NCBI GenBank assembly: GCA_016288175.1
Contig: JAEEYN010000109.1
Span: 1-6,681 of the forward strand
Origin: Bacillota bacterium
GTDB taxonomy: Bacteria > Bacillota > Clostridia > Christensenellales > CAG-138
Reading direction: 5' to 3'
DNA: 6,681 nt
This document shows positions 6,268 through 6,681 of this stretch, one piece after another. The position numbers and the translations under genes are program-made. Under the pieces are notes generated by a model. It had not been told where the DNA came from, ran no database searches, and was given only the letters and a program-made list of their open reading frames with translations. The first letter of the stretch is position 1. Every line of letters begins with the position of its first letter.

Positions 6268-6681
6268 ATGAACGTAAAGTTTGACACCTTGAACAAAAAG
6301 CCCAAGCTCTACGACGTGCTGATCGTATTCGCCGCAGTTATTGCGGCGGTCGTTATTCTGTCCTCTATAGGCGGTGAACGGTACGCTCTCGTTTCCGCGA
6401 TTATCGTCGACGCGTTTTTGCTTTATGCGATAGTCCGGCTTGCCGCTGCGTTCATCGGTCAGCTGCGCTACAACCCCTATTCCTACAACACGATCTATTA
6501 CTCGGGCTTTGCACTGTTTCTGATCACGGTGCTTATCGCCAACGTACTGCTCACAGTCGGCATGATAAAAACTCCGGAGCTGTATTCGAGCGGAGCGTAT
6601 CTCATTCATACGCTTCTGGGCTCCGCAAGGAACTACATGCTCCTTTCTGCGCCGTTCATACTCGTTTTCTCCATCGCGCTC
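6268..6681 (+). CDS. Multi-spanning membrane protein, 3' end cut by window (possible YdcF/DUF218 type)
   Basis: The frame is open from the ATG at 6268 to the window edge, giving 138 residues without a stop. The start is 8 bases after the fusion gene's stop and has no clear ribosome binding site; coupling to the upstream gene is possible. The N-terminus MNVKFDTLNKKPKLYD is polar. It is followed by hydrophobic segments at about 15-35, 40-62, 77-99 and 123-138, so at least four membrane spans are visible. The stretch between spans, QLRYNPYSYNTIYYSGFALF (65-84), recalls the N-terminal membrane region of YdcF/DUF218 family proteins of Clostridia, which carry their conserved domain further on. That domain would lie outside the window, so the family name is a guess; the membrane nature is well supported. 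Confidence 0.7.
   Translation, partial: MNVKFDTLNKKPKLYDVLIVFAAVIAAVVILSSIGGERYALVSAIIVDAFLLYAIVRLAAAFIGQLRYNPYSYNTIYYSGFALFLITVLIANVLLTVGMIKTPELYSSGAYLIHTLLGSARNYMLLSAPFILVFSIAL

Overview
The window holds seven genes, all on the + strand and closely packed. The base composition is moderate (roughly half G+C by eye). Most starts have AAGGAG-type ribosome binding sites, there is a Gram-positive-style lipoprotein, and several proteins belong to the RsbU/RsbV/RsbW (SpoIIE/SpoIIAA/SpoIIAB) families. Together these suggest a Bacillota genome, probably an uncultured gut-type Clostridia. That assignment is inference; there is no rRNA or other marker gene in the window.

The left part (1-2024) encodes two cell-envelope proteins. 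The first is the C-terminal part of a YkuD-type L,D-transpeptidase, cut by the window edge. The second is a 466-residue lipoprotein with proline-rich linkers and a transglutaminase-like Cys-His-Asp domain.

The centre and right (2067-6259) form a four-gene partner-switching cassette. In order it holds a 201-residue protein that looks like a degenerate RsbW-type GHKL protein without ATP-binding boxes, a free STAS anti-anti-sigma-type protein, a membrane-bound sensor with a PP2C/SpoIIE-type phosphatase output, and a 522-residue three-domain fusion. The fusion joins a STAS domain, an aminoglycoside/choline-kinase-like (APH) phosphotransferase domain and an RsbW-like ATPase domain. The last two genes overlap by 8 bp. 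The expected logic is that the phosphatase senses something outside the membrane and dephosphorylates a STAS serine, while the GHKL kinase domain of the fusion rephosphorylates it. The APH domain adds a second phosphotransfer activity of unknown target. No sigma factor is encoded in the window, so the final output is unknown.

The right end (6268-6681) is the start of a multi-spanning membrane protein, possibly the N-terminal membrane region of a YdcF/DUF218-type protein. No tRNA, rRNA, CRISPR array, insertion sequence or convincing terminator was seen. All intergenic gaps are 53 bp or shorter.

The most interesting item is the STAS-APH-GHKL fusion, together with the pseudo-GHKL protein at the head of its cassette.
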